This document shows positions 16,903 through 27,355 of a stretch of DNA of 64,000 nucleotides, piece by piece. The translations under genes were made by a program, and so were the position numbers. The notes under the pieces were generated by a model. That model was not told where the DNA came from. It worked only from the letters and a program-made list of their open reading frames with translations, and searched no databases. The DNA is from Sulfidibacter corallicola. GTDB taxonomy: Bacteria > Acidobacteriota > Holophagae > Acanthopleuribacterales > Acanthopleuribacteraceae. The first letter of the stretch is position 1; the number at the start of each line of letters is the position of its first letter. Where the stretch lies: contig NZ_CP071793.1 in the NCBI RefSeq assembly GCF_017498545.1, positions 7,019,001 to 7,083,000 on the forward strand, in the 5' to 3' direction.

Positions 16903-17886
16903 GTGACCGAGAAACCGCGTTTCGATCTCGTGTCGTTTCTTTTGGCCAGGCTGGAGGTGCCGACCGCACTCCTGTGCCTCGCGGTGGTGTGCTCCCTGTT
17001 GGCGCGATACCACCTCCTATTCGAACTGACCTCCCACTTTCAACACGTCTATTTTGCGGCCTCCCTTGTTTCCTTGGCGGCCTTTGGGTGGACCAAGCGG
17101 CGCATCTGGTTTTGTATTTCACTGGTTCCCTTTGTCCTGAGTGGTGTGGCCACGGCGCCTTATTGGGGACTTTCCTCCTCGGGATCCAAGGCCGAGGCAG
17201 GGGATGTCAGCCCCCTTCGGGTACTGTTCGCCAACGTCCATGGGAGTAACCGTCGGCACGAGTTGTTGGGCGAGTTGGTGGCACGCGAAAACCCCGACGT
17301 CATCGTGCTCGCCGAGGTCAACGGCGCCTGGGTCAAAGCTCTCGATCCCCTTTCCGAAGCGTATCCTCACCGTTTGGTCCACCATCGCGAGGACAATTTC
17401 GGGATCGCACTCTTCAGCCGAATCCCGCTGGAATCCATTCGCATCATCTACCCCGCGGATCACGACGTGCCGGCCGTCGAGGCGCGCCTGGCTTCTCCAG
17501 CGGGGCCGATGACGATTTTTGGCGTGCATCCACTGCCACCGATTCGCAACGATTATTTCCATGCGCGGAACCGCCAGATGGCGGCACTCGGCTCCTTGGT
17601 TGCCGCGGAGGAAGGCGCCGCCCTGATCGCGGGCGATTTCAATGCGACGGTGTGGTCGCCCTTTTTTCGCGACTTTCTGAAGTCAGCCGGAATGGAGGAC
17701 GCGCGCAGGGGACGTGGGGTCTTGGGATCCTGGCCGGCCGGCCTGCCCATCTTTCGCATCCCCATCGACCACATTTTGGTCGGCTCCGAGTTCCGCCTGC
17801 TGAACTTGCGCCTGGGTCCGTCGATCGGTTCGGATCACCTGCCGGTTCTGGCGGATGTCGTGGCCGCTCCCCAGGTCGCTCGTTAG
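16903..17886 (+). CDS. Endonuclease/exonuclease/phosphatase (EEP) family membrane-anchored protein
   Basis: A 327-residue protein. The N-terminal part has two or three hydrophobic helices (about 15-33, 42-60 and 65-85). It is followed by an EEP-fold domain with RVLFANVHGSN, VIVLAEVN (metal-binding Glu), FGVHPLPP, LIAGDFNATVWSP (catalytic D-N) and SDHLPVLADV (catalytic D-H). The layout resembles YafD-type proteins, whose domain faces the periplasm. The start is GTG 16903 with GAAG upstream. It is the last gene of the purB operon. Confidence 0.87.
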   Translation: MTEKPRFDLVSFLLARLEVPTALLCLAVVCSLLARYHLLFELTSHFQHVYFAASLVSLAAFGWTKRRIWFCISLVPFVLSGVATAPYWGLSSSGSKAEAGDVSPLRVLFANVHGSNRRHELLGELVARENPDVIVLAEVNGAWVKALDPLSEAYPHRLVHHREDNFGIALFSRIPLESIRIIYPADHDVPAVEARLASPAGPMTIFGVHPLPPIRNDYFHARNRQMAALGSLVAAEEGAALIAGDFNATVWSPFFRDFLKSAGMEDARRGRGVLGSWPAGLPIFRIPIDHILVGSEFRLLNLRLGPSIGSDHLPVLADVVAAPQVAR

Positions 17887-18128
17887 TGCCTGTCCGAAAA
17901 CGGAAAGATCGAGCGTGTACAGTGGCTTCTCCTGGATGGGCACGGTTCCGGATCTCGGGTTTGGCAAGGCTTTTATCACCAGGCGATTCACTGACCGATT
18001 GTGCCTGACCGCTGAGACCGGCTTGTACTCGGGGTCCGGCTGTAGCGAAGGAGCCACTCATAGAGCAGTTTCCGGATGGGCCCTCGGTAGGGACGTTGTG
18101 ACTGCGTTTCTCGATGCGGCGCCGAGGA

Positions 18129-20591
18129 TTACAGGCTCTGCACCATGCGGAAGCCAATGGCGCAGTCGCGCAGGATCGGTGGGCGGCTGTCGCGGTTGGT
18201 ACAGCGACAATCCTCCTGCTCGGTATTGTAGGCGCCTCCGCGAATGACCCGTTGCGATCCCTGGGTCGGGCCTTTCGGATCGACGCGCGCGTCCTTCTTG
18301 TCGTAACCCACGTCGTACCAGTCGGCCACCCATTCCCACACGTTGCCCTTCATGTCGTGCAGGCCGAAGGCGTTGGCATTCTTGCCGGCCACTCGCTGCA
18401 CGCGGTCGGTGTTGGCGGTGTACCAGCCCACTTCGGGCAGGTCCTCGTTCTCGGATGAACCCCAGCTCTTGCGCTCGTTGGCCTGACAGGCGTACTCCCA
18501 TTCGGCTTCCGTGGGGAGCCGGTACTTTTTCCCGATCATCATTTCCAAACGATTGAAAAAGCTCTGAATCTCGCCCCAGGAGACACCGTGCACCGGCAAG
18601 TGCGGATTCTTGAAACAGGATTTGTTGAAGCCCATGACCGCTTCCCAAAGGTCTTGAGTCACCTCGGTTTGGGAGATCCGGTAGGCTTTGATCTCGATTT
18701 TCCGAATCGGCCGCTCGTCGCGATACTTTCGGCTGCGCGAACCCATGCGGAACTGGCCGCCGGGTAGCTCGACGAAGGGTAAACCCTTCAAAATGCCGCG
18801 AATGCGCTCGGCTTCCTCCTCGGCTTTTTGGGCCGCCGTTTTCGTGTTCTTGGGAGGCTTTGGTTTCGGTTTGGGCTTGCTGGAAGTGTTTTGGGCTGTG
18901 GTATCGGTCGGCTTGGGCTGCTGGGAGGCAGCGGGCGTTTTTGGATCGGCCGTCGGGCGGGGCGGGTTTTCCGTGTTCATCGGCGATGCCGTCGATTCCT
19001 TGGGCAGGGCGCTCGCGAACGGCGGACTGTTCTGCCAGACCGGGGGACCCCAAAGTTGATCAAGCTCGGCTCGGTTCGATACCAGCGGCTCCTGTTGGGT
19101 CTGGTCCGGCGTAAATCCGGCCTGTTGCCAATCTACCGGTTCCGGATCCGGCTCGTCTCCAGGCGGTGTCGTTTCCGGCGATCCCGATTGGGCTTCATCC
19201 CCGCTTGCGGGAAGGGGGTCGCCGTTGTGGGCCGTGCCGGTTTCCTCCGGATCAGGGGCCTCGGGGGTTTCGTCGTTCGCGGCCCGGCGCGACCGATTCT
19301 CGGGTGTCAAAGGACCGGCTTCCACACCTGGATCGGGGCCGTTCTCGGCGGTTTGCGGCGAACCGGGAGGCAGGAGTGCGATCAGTCCCAGCACGCAGAT
19401 GACCGAGAACAGGACCGCTGCGAGCATCAGGTTCTGTTTCTTTCTTCGCTGGGCGTCGGAGGGACCCACGTCCATCATGGGTTCCGGCCGGCGCGGTTCC
19501 GGAGCCGTGACGGGCGGGCCCGTGGGCTCTGCCGTGGGGATGTCTTCGGGGGGGTCCGTTTCACCCTTGAGCTTTGCCAGGTCGACGGCCGTCATTTGGC
19601 CCGAAAGTGTGGTGTTCGACGAAAGGGTCGAGAGCCGTTCCGGTTGAATGCTGCAGCCTTCCAGGGCCTGCACGATTTCGCTGGCCGATTGGAAACGGTC
19701 TTCCGGCTTCTTGGCGATCATTTTGAGGATGAGCCGGGCCAGGTCTTCGGGCAGGTCGCGGCGGTATTTGCGGGGATCCGGCGGCTGTTTGTTCACGTGC
19801 TGGTACATCACCGCGATGGCGTCCTTGCCGCGAAAGGGAAGGGTGCCGGCCGCCATTTGGTAAAAGACCACGCCCAAGGCGTAGATGTCGGTGCGGCCGT
19901 CGACTTCCTCTCCAAGCGCCTGCTCGGGACTCATGTAGTGAGGGGTCCCCACGAAACCCTTGGTGGCGGTCATGTTCAGTGTGGCCATTTGCGTTCCGGA
20001 AAGCGCTTTGGCGATGCCGAAATCCAACAATTGGGCGATGCCGTGTTCGTCGAACATGATGTTGCCGGGTTTGATGTCGCGGTGGATCAGCCCTTTGGCG
20101 TGGGCGTAGTCCAACGCACTCGCGATTTGAAGCATGATGGTGACGGCGGCCTTGAGATCCATGCCCGTCTTGATGATTTCCGAGAGCGCGCCCTGCGCCA
20201 GATAGGGCATCGTGAAATAGTGGATCGGTCCCGCCGAACCGACGTTGTAGATCGGCACGATGTTGGGATGGTTCAGGTTGGCCGCCAGCCGGGCCTCGCG
20301 TTTGAATCGCGAAACCAGGTGCTGGTCGTGGGCATGGGCCAACGGCAGGGCCTTGAGCGCGACCCGGCGATCGAGTTCCAACATGTGGGCCTCGAAGACG
20401 ACCGCCATGCCGCCCTTGCCCAGTTCGCGCACGATGCGGTATTCACCGGCGAGACTCGAACGCACCAAACCTTCGAACGCGTCCTTGTCCGAGAGGTCTG
20501 ACTCGCTTTCACCTGCATTCATGGGCGCGCCGCAACGACTACAAAAAAAAGCCTCGGCGGTATTTTCCTGACCGCATTGCCTGCACTTCAT
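18129..20591 (-). CDS. Serine/threonine protein kinase fused to a formylglycine-generating-enzyme-like domain
   Basis: 820 residues. It has an N-terminal zinc ribbon (CRQCGQ and CSRCGAP, residues 3-22). The Hanks-type kinase domain (about 50-315) has GKGGMAVVFEAH, VALKALPL, HRDIKPGNIMF and LLDFGIAKAL. A transmembrane helix lies near 392-412 (LMLAAVLFSVICVLGLIALL), followed by a long Pro/Glu/Thr-rich linker and a C-terminal FGE-sulfatase/SUMF1 domain (about 595-818) with GGQFRMGS, TEVTQDLWEAVMG, RLPTEAEWEYAC, GNVWEWVADW and the ending AIGFRMV. In such fusions the outer domain is often a non-enzymatic ligand module. The ribbon, kinase and TM order predicts a cytoplasmic kinase with an extracytoplasmic C-terminus. 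Confidence 0.92.
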   Translation of the reverse strand: MKCRQCGQENTAEAFFCSRCGAPMNAGESESDLSDKDAFEGLVRSSLAGEYRIVRELGKGGMAVVFEAHMLELDRRVALKALPLAHAHDQHLVSRFKREARLAANLNHPNIVPIYNVGSAGPIHYFTMPYLAQGALSEIIKTGMDLKAAVTIMLQIASALDYAHAKGLIHRDIKPGNIMFDEHGIAQLLDFGIAKALSGTQMATLNMTATKGFVGTPHYMSPEQALGEEVDGRTDIYALGVVFYQMAAGTLPFRGKDAIAVMYQHVNKQPPDPRKYRRDLPEDLARLILKMIAKKPEDRFQSASEIVQALEGCSIQPERLSTLSSNTTLSGQMTAVDLAKLKGETDPPEDIPTAEPTGPPVTAPEPRRPEPMMDVGPSDAQRRKKQNLMLAAVLFSVICVLGLIALLPPGSPQTAENGPDPGVEAGPLTPENRSRRAANDETPEAPDPEETGTAHNGDPLPASGDEAQSGSPETTPPGDEPDPEPVDWQQAGFTPDQTQQEPLVSNRAELDQLWGPPVWQNSPPFASALPKESTASPMNTENPPRPTADPKTPAASQQPKPTDTTAQNTSSKPKPKPKPPKNTKTAAQKAEEEAERIRGILKGLPFVELPGGQFRMGSRSRKYRDERPIRKIEIKAYRISQTEVTQDLWEAVMGFNKSCFKNPHLPVHGVSWGEIQSFFNRLEMMIGKKYRLPTEAEWEYACQANERKSWGSSENEDLPEVGWYTANTDRVQRVAGKNANAFGLHDMKGNVWEWVADWYDVGYDKKDARVDPKGPTQGSQRVIRGGAYNTEQEDCRCTNRDSRPPILRDCAIGFRMVQSL

Positions 20592-21019
20592 CTGCCATCC
20601 CTAAGCTTGGGGCACATCATAACAAAACCTAAGAGCGTCCACATCAGGGAACCCTATATGAACTGGAAATTCGGGCTACCAGCATTTTACTTCGAGTTCC
20701 TCTTGCGGACACCTCAAATTTTACCGGGAAGCTGCGATCGGTTGTTCCTTTCCGGTTGTCCATCGTCCTGTCAATCCCTCTGAATTCGCGGATCTTGTGG
20801 TAATCTTGTCTCGAATCCCCCAGCGTCGTACGGCGTGCCTTCCCGGGTGTCGGCTCCCGTACTTCGGGTGTCGCCAGCGATCCCTGTTCTTGTTTGGCCC
20901 CCGTGTTCCACGGTTGCCTCGACAGCGTTCCCGAGCCGTGCTGCGACCCCGTGATTCTACCCGGTTCGTATGGTTTGGCTCCACCGAACCGTCCCATCCA
21001 TTAGCGCGAGGTGATCGTC
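20592..21019. promoter_or_regulatory. Divergent intergenic region between the kinase-FGE gene and a small ORF
   Basis: 428 bp, with promoters of both flanking genes expected here. No gene is supported, and no firm operator or terminator is seen. Confidence 0.35.
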
Positions 21020-21277
21020 GTGATTGACGTCAAAGAAGCTGTTCGGATCGCATCCGATCATTTTACCGCCTTTTTCGAAGGCAAGCGTGTCGGCGAGCAA
21101 TTGTTGGAAGAAGTCGAGTTGAGCGAAGACAAGAAACTCTGGCAGATCACCATCGGCTACGACTGGCAACCGGGTTCCGGAACGGCCAGTCTGGGGCCGG
21201 GCCAGCGCATGTTCAAGGTGCTCCACGTCGATGTGGAGACCGGTGCCGTCCTGGCCATGCGCAAAACGACATTTTAA
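21020..21277 (+). CDS. Small hypothetical protein
   Basis: 85 residues, soluble. It has the pattern DVKEAVRIASDHFTAFFEGK, then KLWQITIGYDWQP, then FKVLHVDVETGAVLAMRKT, a PepSY-like alpha-beta arrangement but too weak to name. The GTG start at 21020 lies behind GCGAGGTGAT; a GTG at 21011 is an alternative. Confidence 0.65.
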   Translation: MIDVKEAVRIASDHFTAFFEGKRVGEQLLEEVELSEDKKLWQITIGYDWQPGSGTASLGPGQRMFKVLHVDVETGAVLAMRKTTF

Positions 21278-21348
21278 ACCGATCGCCTGGTTTGGGCATG
21301 GCGCTGCCTGGACATCCAGCCGGCAATCGGGAACCAGAGGCTGACGAT

Positions 21349-22449
21349 ATGAGGCAACAACACCCGACCATGGATCGCCGAGCATTCGTGAAGTGGTTGA
21401 CCTGTGCGGCGGGCGCACCGCTGCTGTTCGGTACGGCGCCCGGTTTGGCCGCCGCCCCCGCGCGTGGCGCGAAAAACACCGGGAGGAAGAGACCCATGAT
21501 CAAACCACCTCGATTGCGACGCGGCCAAACGGTGGGGCTCCTGGCGCCGGCCAGCAACGCCTGGGAGAACGAAGACATTCGTTTCGCCATGGAGGTGATC
21601 GAGTCGCTCGGCTTCAAAATAAAGCCTGGCAAGCATTTGTTCGATCGTATTAATTACTTCGCCGGCAAGGATCGCGAACGGGCCGACGATGTGAACCGAA
21701 TGTTCGCCGACCCCGATGTTCACGCCATTTGGGCATTGCGCGGCGGTACCGGTTCGGCCCGCATCCTGCCCTACCTGGACTTCGAGATGATTCGAAACAA
21801 CCCCAAGGCGCTCATTGGTTATAGCGACATCACCGCACTGCACAGCGCCGTCGCCGGTCACGCCGGGTTGGTGACCTTTCACGGGCCCATCGCCAAGCAG
21901 AATTTCAGCGAATACACCCTGGCCCATTTCAAAAAAGTCTTGATGGAGCCCGAGGATCGCGCCGTCCTGGCTGCGCCGCCCCCTTTCGAGCCCGCCGAAG
22001 GGCAGGCCGAAAAAGAGAATCGCCTCACCGTGTTCCGCGGTGGCAAGGCCCGTGGCCACTTGATCGGCGGCAATTTGGCCATTGTCCAGCAACTCATGGG
22101 TACACCCTACGAACCCCAGTTCGACGGCGCCATCCTGTTCCTCGAGGACGTCAACGAAGAGCCGTACCGCATCGATCGCATGTTGACCCATCTTTGGTTG
22201 TCGGGCCATCTGCAGCGCGTGGCGGGGATTGCCTTCGGCAAGTTCACCGATTGCGATTCCAAGAACGGAAACAGTTTCAGCATCGAGGAAATCATCGCCG
22301 ATCGTTGCCTGCCGCTGGGGGTGCCGGTCATTCGTGGTTTGATGATCGGTCATGTGGAAGATCAGGCGACGATCCCAATCGGCGTTCAGGCCGAGCTGGA
22401 CGTCGATGCCGGTACGATCACCCTCTTGGAAAAGGCGGTGGAGATGTGA
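21349..22449 (+). CDS. S66-family LD-carboxypeptidase (MccF/LdcA-like), probably Tat-exported
   Basis: 366 residues. The N-terminus MDRRAFVKWL plus a hydrophobic stretch ending AAAPA looks like a twin-arginine signal. The S66 fold follows: VGLLAPASNAW, IWALRGGTGSARILPYLD and the nucleophile Ser in IGYSDITALH. The catalytic Glu and His are expected around LFLEDVNEEPYRIDRML and GHVEDQATIPIG. Family members cleave the L,D bond of tetrapeptide stems in peptidoglycan recycling or hydrolyse microcin C-like conjugates. The export signal favours an envelope role. The stop overlaps the next gene's GTG. Confidence 0.87.
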   Translation: MRQQHPTMDRRAFVKWLTCAAGAPLLFGTAPGLAAAPARGAKNTGRKRPMIKPPRLRRGQTVGLLAPASNAWENEDIRFAMEVIESLGFKIKPGKHLFDRINYFAGKDRERADDVNRMFADPDVHAIWALRGGTGSARILPYLDFEMIRNNPKALIGYSDITALHSAVAGHAGLVTFHGPIAKQNFSEYTLAHFKKVLMEPEDRAVLAAPPPFEPAEGQAEKENRLTVFRGGKARGHLIGGNLAIVQQLMGTPYEPQFDGAILFLEDVNEEPYRIDRMLTHLWLSGHLQRVAGIAFGKFTDCDSKNGNSFSIEEIIADRCLPLGVPVIRGLMIGHVEDQATIPIGVQAELDVDAGTITLLEKAVEM

Positions 22450-23345
22450 CGGAACTGGACCTGGAATGGCGGATTCGCGTGGCGGAGGCCGTCGACGTAC
22501 CGGCCATGGTGCGTCTCTGGAACCGAAGCTGCCGGTTCGATCCCTTGACCCCCGCACTTTTACGGGAAAAGATTTGGGAGGACATCGCGGGTGCCTTGGT
22601 GGTCGAGGCCGGCAAGCGAATCGTGGGGTTCGTGGTGTACGTGGCGCGCGAGCGGTCTGGTTTTTTGAAGATGTTGGCGGTCGACCACGAGTATCGGCGC
22701 CGTGGCATCGCCGAACGCCTCTTGAGAAATGCCGAAAAGGTGCTGCGGACGCGCGGGTGCAGCCGAATCCGCTTGGGCGAGTCCGCCCCCAACTACCTCG
22801 TGCCTGGCTTGGACGAGCGCTATGAAGAAGCTTTGGCCTTTTTCGAAGCTTTGGGTTTCAAGCGGTTTGGCTTGATTCACGACATGGTGGCGCCGCTCGA
22901 AGGGCTGGAATCGCGCCAGGATCCCGATGCCGAGGCCGAATTGGCGGCGGCGGGCATCGAGTTGACCCGTGCCACACTCAAACACCGCAACGAAGTCATC
23001 CGCTTCCTCAGCGAGTGGTGGCCCGTTTGGGTGGCGGAGGTCAGTCGCGCCTTTGCCGCCGATCCGATCAGTCTGCATTTGGCCCTGAAGGACGATCACG
23101 TCGTCGGATTCGCCGCTTACAACTGCAACAACCGTGATCAGGGGTGGTTCGGGCCCATGGCGACCCATCCGGACAATCGCTCGCTCGGCATCGGAAAGTT
23201 ACTGTTGTGGCGGTGTTTACGGGATCTGCGTGCGGCCGGTTGGCAGCGAACCGTGATTCCCTGGGTCGGACCTGAAAGGTTCTACCGACGCTTCGCGGGT
23301 GCCGAAATTCACCGCACCTTCCTGCGCCTGGAAAAAGTGTTTTGA
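22446..23345 (+). CDS. Protein with two GNAT acetyltransferase domains
   Basis: 299 residues. The first GNAT domain (about 10-155) carries the acetyl-CoA loop VDHEYRRRGIAERLLRNAE. The second (about 170-298) carries THPDNRSLGIGKLLLWRCL. Acceptor unknown. The GTG start 22446 overlaps the S66 peptidase stop (GTGA), so the two genes are coupled. Confidence 0.85.
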   Translation: MTELDLEWRIRVAEAVDVPAMVRLWNRSCRFDPLTPALLREKIWEDIAGALVVEAGKRIVGFVVYVARERSGFLKMLAVDHEYRRRGIAERLLRNAEKVLRTRGCSRIRLGESAPNYLVPGLDERYEEALAFFEALGFKRFGLIHDMVAPLEGLESRQDPDAEAELAAAGIELTRATLKHRNEVIRFLSEWWPVWVAEVSRAFAADPISLHLALKDDHVVGFAAYNCNNRDQGWFGPMATHPDNRSLGIGKLLLWRCLRDLRAAGWQRTVIPWVGPERFYRRFAGAEIHRTFLRLEKVF

Positions 23346-26300
23346 TACGTAGCTGCCGGATTCCTCCGGTTCTTGAGAGAAGCCCTCTCTTTTTGCTCTT
23401 GTGAAAATTCGAGATCTATCGCGTGAACGGCTGCTCCTCTATCTAAACCTGTGAACCTTGTTAGTCATGATCCGACATCAGATGCTCATGACCGCGTTTC
23501 TGATCAGTCCACAAAGCCCGGGAATCCTTTACTATATATCGTATACAATCTCCGTTTATTAGATGATCCATGCCATTAAGATCGATCGTGTTGTGAAAAC
23601 CCTTCAAGAGGTGATCTGATGCACCTAGACGACTTTATAAAAAAAGGTGTTTCCGCCTCCGATCGGGCCTCCTTGGCCGCGGAATTTTTGGAGGAGATGT
23701 GCCATTGCCGCCCGGATTTGGTTAAAAAGTGGCTGAGCGAGTATTCTAATCAAAAAGACAGTGATCTTTCATTTGAGGGTCATCGGAATTCTGGCGAAAA
23801 TTTTCAAAAATCGGAAGGGCTTTTACAGCCAGGATCGAGGTGTGGGCCTTTTCTCATCGAAAGGCGTCTTGGGCGAGGTGGTATGGGCACAGTTTATCTG
23901 GCATCGCGAGCCGATGAGTTGGACCTAAAGGTCGCTTTGAAAACGCTCCACACCTGGAATCCAAAAGCGATCTCGATGTTTAAAAGGGAGTGTAAAATCC
24001 TCTCCGGGTTGAAGCATTCCTTCATTGCGCATCTCATTGATGCCGGTACCCTGCCTTCAGGTCAACCTTGGCTGGCGATGGAATTCGTGGAGGGCCAGAC
24101 TCTGAATGTCTATCTGGCTCGAGAAAACCTGGACCTCAAGGCTCGCCTTAAGCTGTTTCTAAAAATCTGTGAGGGTTTAGGGCATGCCCATCAGCAAATG
24201 GTGATTCACCGCGACCTGAAGCCGCACAATATCATGATTACGGCCGAAGGAACGCCGAAGCTGCTCGATTTTGGAATCGCCGCTTTGTTGAACCCGGAAA
24301 CGGGACTGCAAATCACTCTGACCTCCAATGCAGCTCCGTTGATGACGCCCGAATATGCCTCACCGGAACAAGTCAACGGTCAACGGCTAAGTGCAGCCTC
24401 CGATGTATACAGCCTCGGTGTCCTGCTTTATGAAATGTTGGCTGGGCAGCGTCCCTATCGTATGAACCCACGAATTCTGGCTCGAGTTGTTCAAGTGGTC
24501 AATTCAGCGCCAATCATTCCTCCCAGTAGAATTCGTCCGGAAAAGAAGTCTACTCGAAACAGCCTCTCCAAGCATTTGCGGGGGGACATCGACACGATCG
24601 TCATGAAGGCACTGGAGCGGGATCTAATACGGCGATACGCCACTGTCGAAGCCCTCGCCGGAGATCTGCGTGCATACCTGCGTGGATTACCGATAGAAGC
24701 ACGCCCCGCGACGAGGCTTTATCGTTTTCGCAAGTTCTTGACCCGAAATCCATGGCCGGTGGGATTTAGTTTTTTCTTTTGTTTGTTCCTCGCGTTTTTG
24801 GCGTTCTTTGCCACCTACAAACAAACGCAGATTACGCTTGAAAAACAAACGGCCGAGAAGGTCACGGATTTCTTGGTTTCGTTGTTTGAACAAACCACTC
24901 CTGACCTCAACAAAGGTCGTGATGTGAGTGCTTTTGAAATCATGGAAAATGGTCGTCGCCAATTGGATTCGCAACTTCTCGACGAGCCCGACCTTCGAAT
25001 ACGCTTGTCTGGGACCCTCGGAAGAGTCTATCGTTCCTTAGGTCATTACGATATTTCGCGGCAACTTTTTCAGCGCGGTGTGGAATCGACCAAACCGGGC
25101 TCTGTCCAGGCCTTTATGGCGCAACTGGAACTAATTGAAACGCTTGAACTCGATGGCGACTTGTATGATGCCAACAGACGGCTGGCAAGCTTGACCGAGT
25201 ACTGGTCTACAGTGAAAGACCCTGTGATTGCCACTCGACTGGCTCGTGCTCAAGGTCGATCTTTGAATTGGGCTGGAAAATACAGTGAAAGCCTCGAAGT
25301 GTTCAACAAGGCTCTACCTTTCCTCAAGTCCTTGCCGTTATCTGAGCAATTGGAATTTCGTCAAGATAGGGCTGAAGTATATATAGTCATGAACGCTTTC
25401 CAAGATGCCGTTAGCGAATTGGAGTCAATATTACATGCACAAGAGCGCATTTATGGAAAGATTCATTCGAAGACCGCCTATACATTGTTAAATCTATCCG
25501 TTCAATGCTGGCTGATGAGCCAAATAGATAGATCCGAGGTGTACAACCGTCGTGCTGGAGATATTCTTGATGAACTATTTGAACCAAATCATCCGTTGTA
25601 CATTTTGTATTGGAGAAATCGAGGAAATATAGAGCAAAATAGAGGAGATTGGAAACAGTCTGAGGGGACTTTGTTAAAAGCCCTTGCCCTTGCCGGTGAG
25701 AATCTAGGAAAAGAGCATCCCTTGAGGCTGAATATTTTGTCTGATTTAACTTTGAATTATAGGAGGACAATGGATTACGATAAAGCAGAATCTACTGTAC
25801 GTGAAGCTCTTATGCTAAAACAAAAATTGTATGGCGATGATCATACGGACGTTGCATCTCTCTGTCAAGAATTGGCTAAGCTACTCCTTATTCAGGGGAA
25901 GTACGATTCCGCTGAAAAGCTTTTTTTCAAAAGTCTTGAGATTGATAGCAAGCTCTTGGGGCATCATAGCCGATGGACTGCTTATCACATAGGTGCTATA
26001 GGCGACTTGTTTGTTAGGAAGGGAGATTTTTCTTCGGCTGAACTATATTTTGAAAAATATTTAGAGTTAATACAGACTCTACATCGGGAAAAGGATAAGA
26101 ACGCAGGAATTCCCTTACACAACCTTGCTGTTCTGAAACGAAAGCAGAGGAGGTACAAAGAAGCGGAGTTGTTTGCTTACCGGGCCCATGCTGGGATGAT
26201 TGATCAATTCGGAAGGGATCATCCTCATGCGGCATCCGCCTCCATCAGTTCTGGTTTGATTTTCTTGGAACAGGGACGGTTTTCGGAGGCCGAGCCTTTT

Positions 26301-27024
26301 ATTTGTAGCGCCCTGGACCTTCTCGAAAGAAAAATGGGAAATCGGCATATATTGGTTTCCGAATTTACGCTGTATTGGGTGGAATACTGTTTAGCAATAG
26401 GTGCGTACCTCGAAGCTGAGGCTATCTTTGCCGATATTTCTTTGCAAATATTAGGATATTATAAAGCAAATCACCTTAAAATCGCTGAGATTATGGCTGT
26501 TGGTGGTGATGTCTTTTTTAAGACGGGTGATCTTATACGATCTAAAGACTGTTATGAATATGCTTTAGGTTTGTATCAGGAAGTTTTTTCGGAAAACCGA
26601 CTTCAAATCGTTCAATTACAAATAAAGTTATCCAAGGTATTCTTGGAAATGGATCTTTTGGAGGAAGCGACTTCGGTTATGGATTTGGCAAAAGAGGAGG
26701 CTATAATCGCTCAGGATCCTCTCGTTTACCTTGATCTATAATGGACCCCATAATCGAGACCAGGAGCTAAGCTTCAAAAGCGTTAAGGTGGGACCTCGGG
26801 TAAACAGCGGGGCAGAGAGCCAAGGGGGAGCATAAAGCGGGCGCTCCACCATAGTGTTGGGGCCCACCCCTCGTACCCCAGGGGACACCTTGACGGCCCA
26901 GCAAGCTGCGCCATCAAGATGTCCATGGTGCGCCAGGGGTCCACCCTAACACCATGGTCGTTCGTCCGTTTATATCCCCCTCGGCCAACAGCTACTGCGG
27001 AGCCGGAGAGAGGTAAACCGAGTT

Positions 27025-27318
27025 TTGGCTAGGAAGCGCAACAATCACGATCCCAAGTTCAAGTCCCGGGTGGCTTTGGAAGCGATTCGCGGCATCAAAA
27101 CGGTCTCGGAACTGTCAGCCCAGTACGGGGTCCACCCGACCCTGATCAACCGCTGGAAAAAGCAGGTGATCGAGTCCCTGCCGGAGGTGTTCGAGAGCGG
27201 GAAGGCTCCTCGAAAACCCGCCGGCGAATCACCGGAAATCGGCAAGCTTTACGAACAAATCGGTCGTCTCCAGGTGGAGCTCGACTGGCTCAAAAAAAAA
27301 TCTGAATCCCTGCATTGA
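27025..27318 (+). CDS. IS3-family transposase OrfA (copy 2)
   Basis: 97 residues, differing from the copy 1 product only at a few positions (YGVHPT, GKAPRK). It has an HTH plus a zipper-like helix, a TTG start, and the same A9 run before the stop. Confidence 0.9.
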   Translation: MARKRNNHDPKFKSRVALEAIRGIKTVSELSAQYGVHPTLINRWKKQVIESLPEVFESGKAPRKPAGESPEIGKLYEQIGRLQVELDWLKKKSESLH

Positions 27319-27355
27319 GGAGAAACGGCTGTGTATCGAACCCCATCACCGCCGG

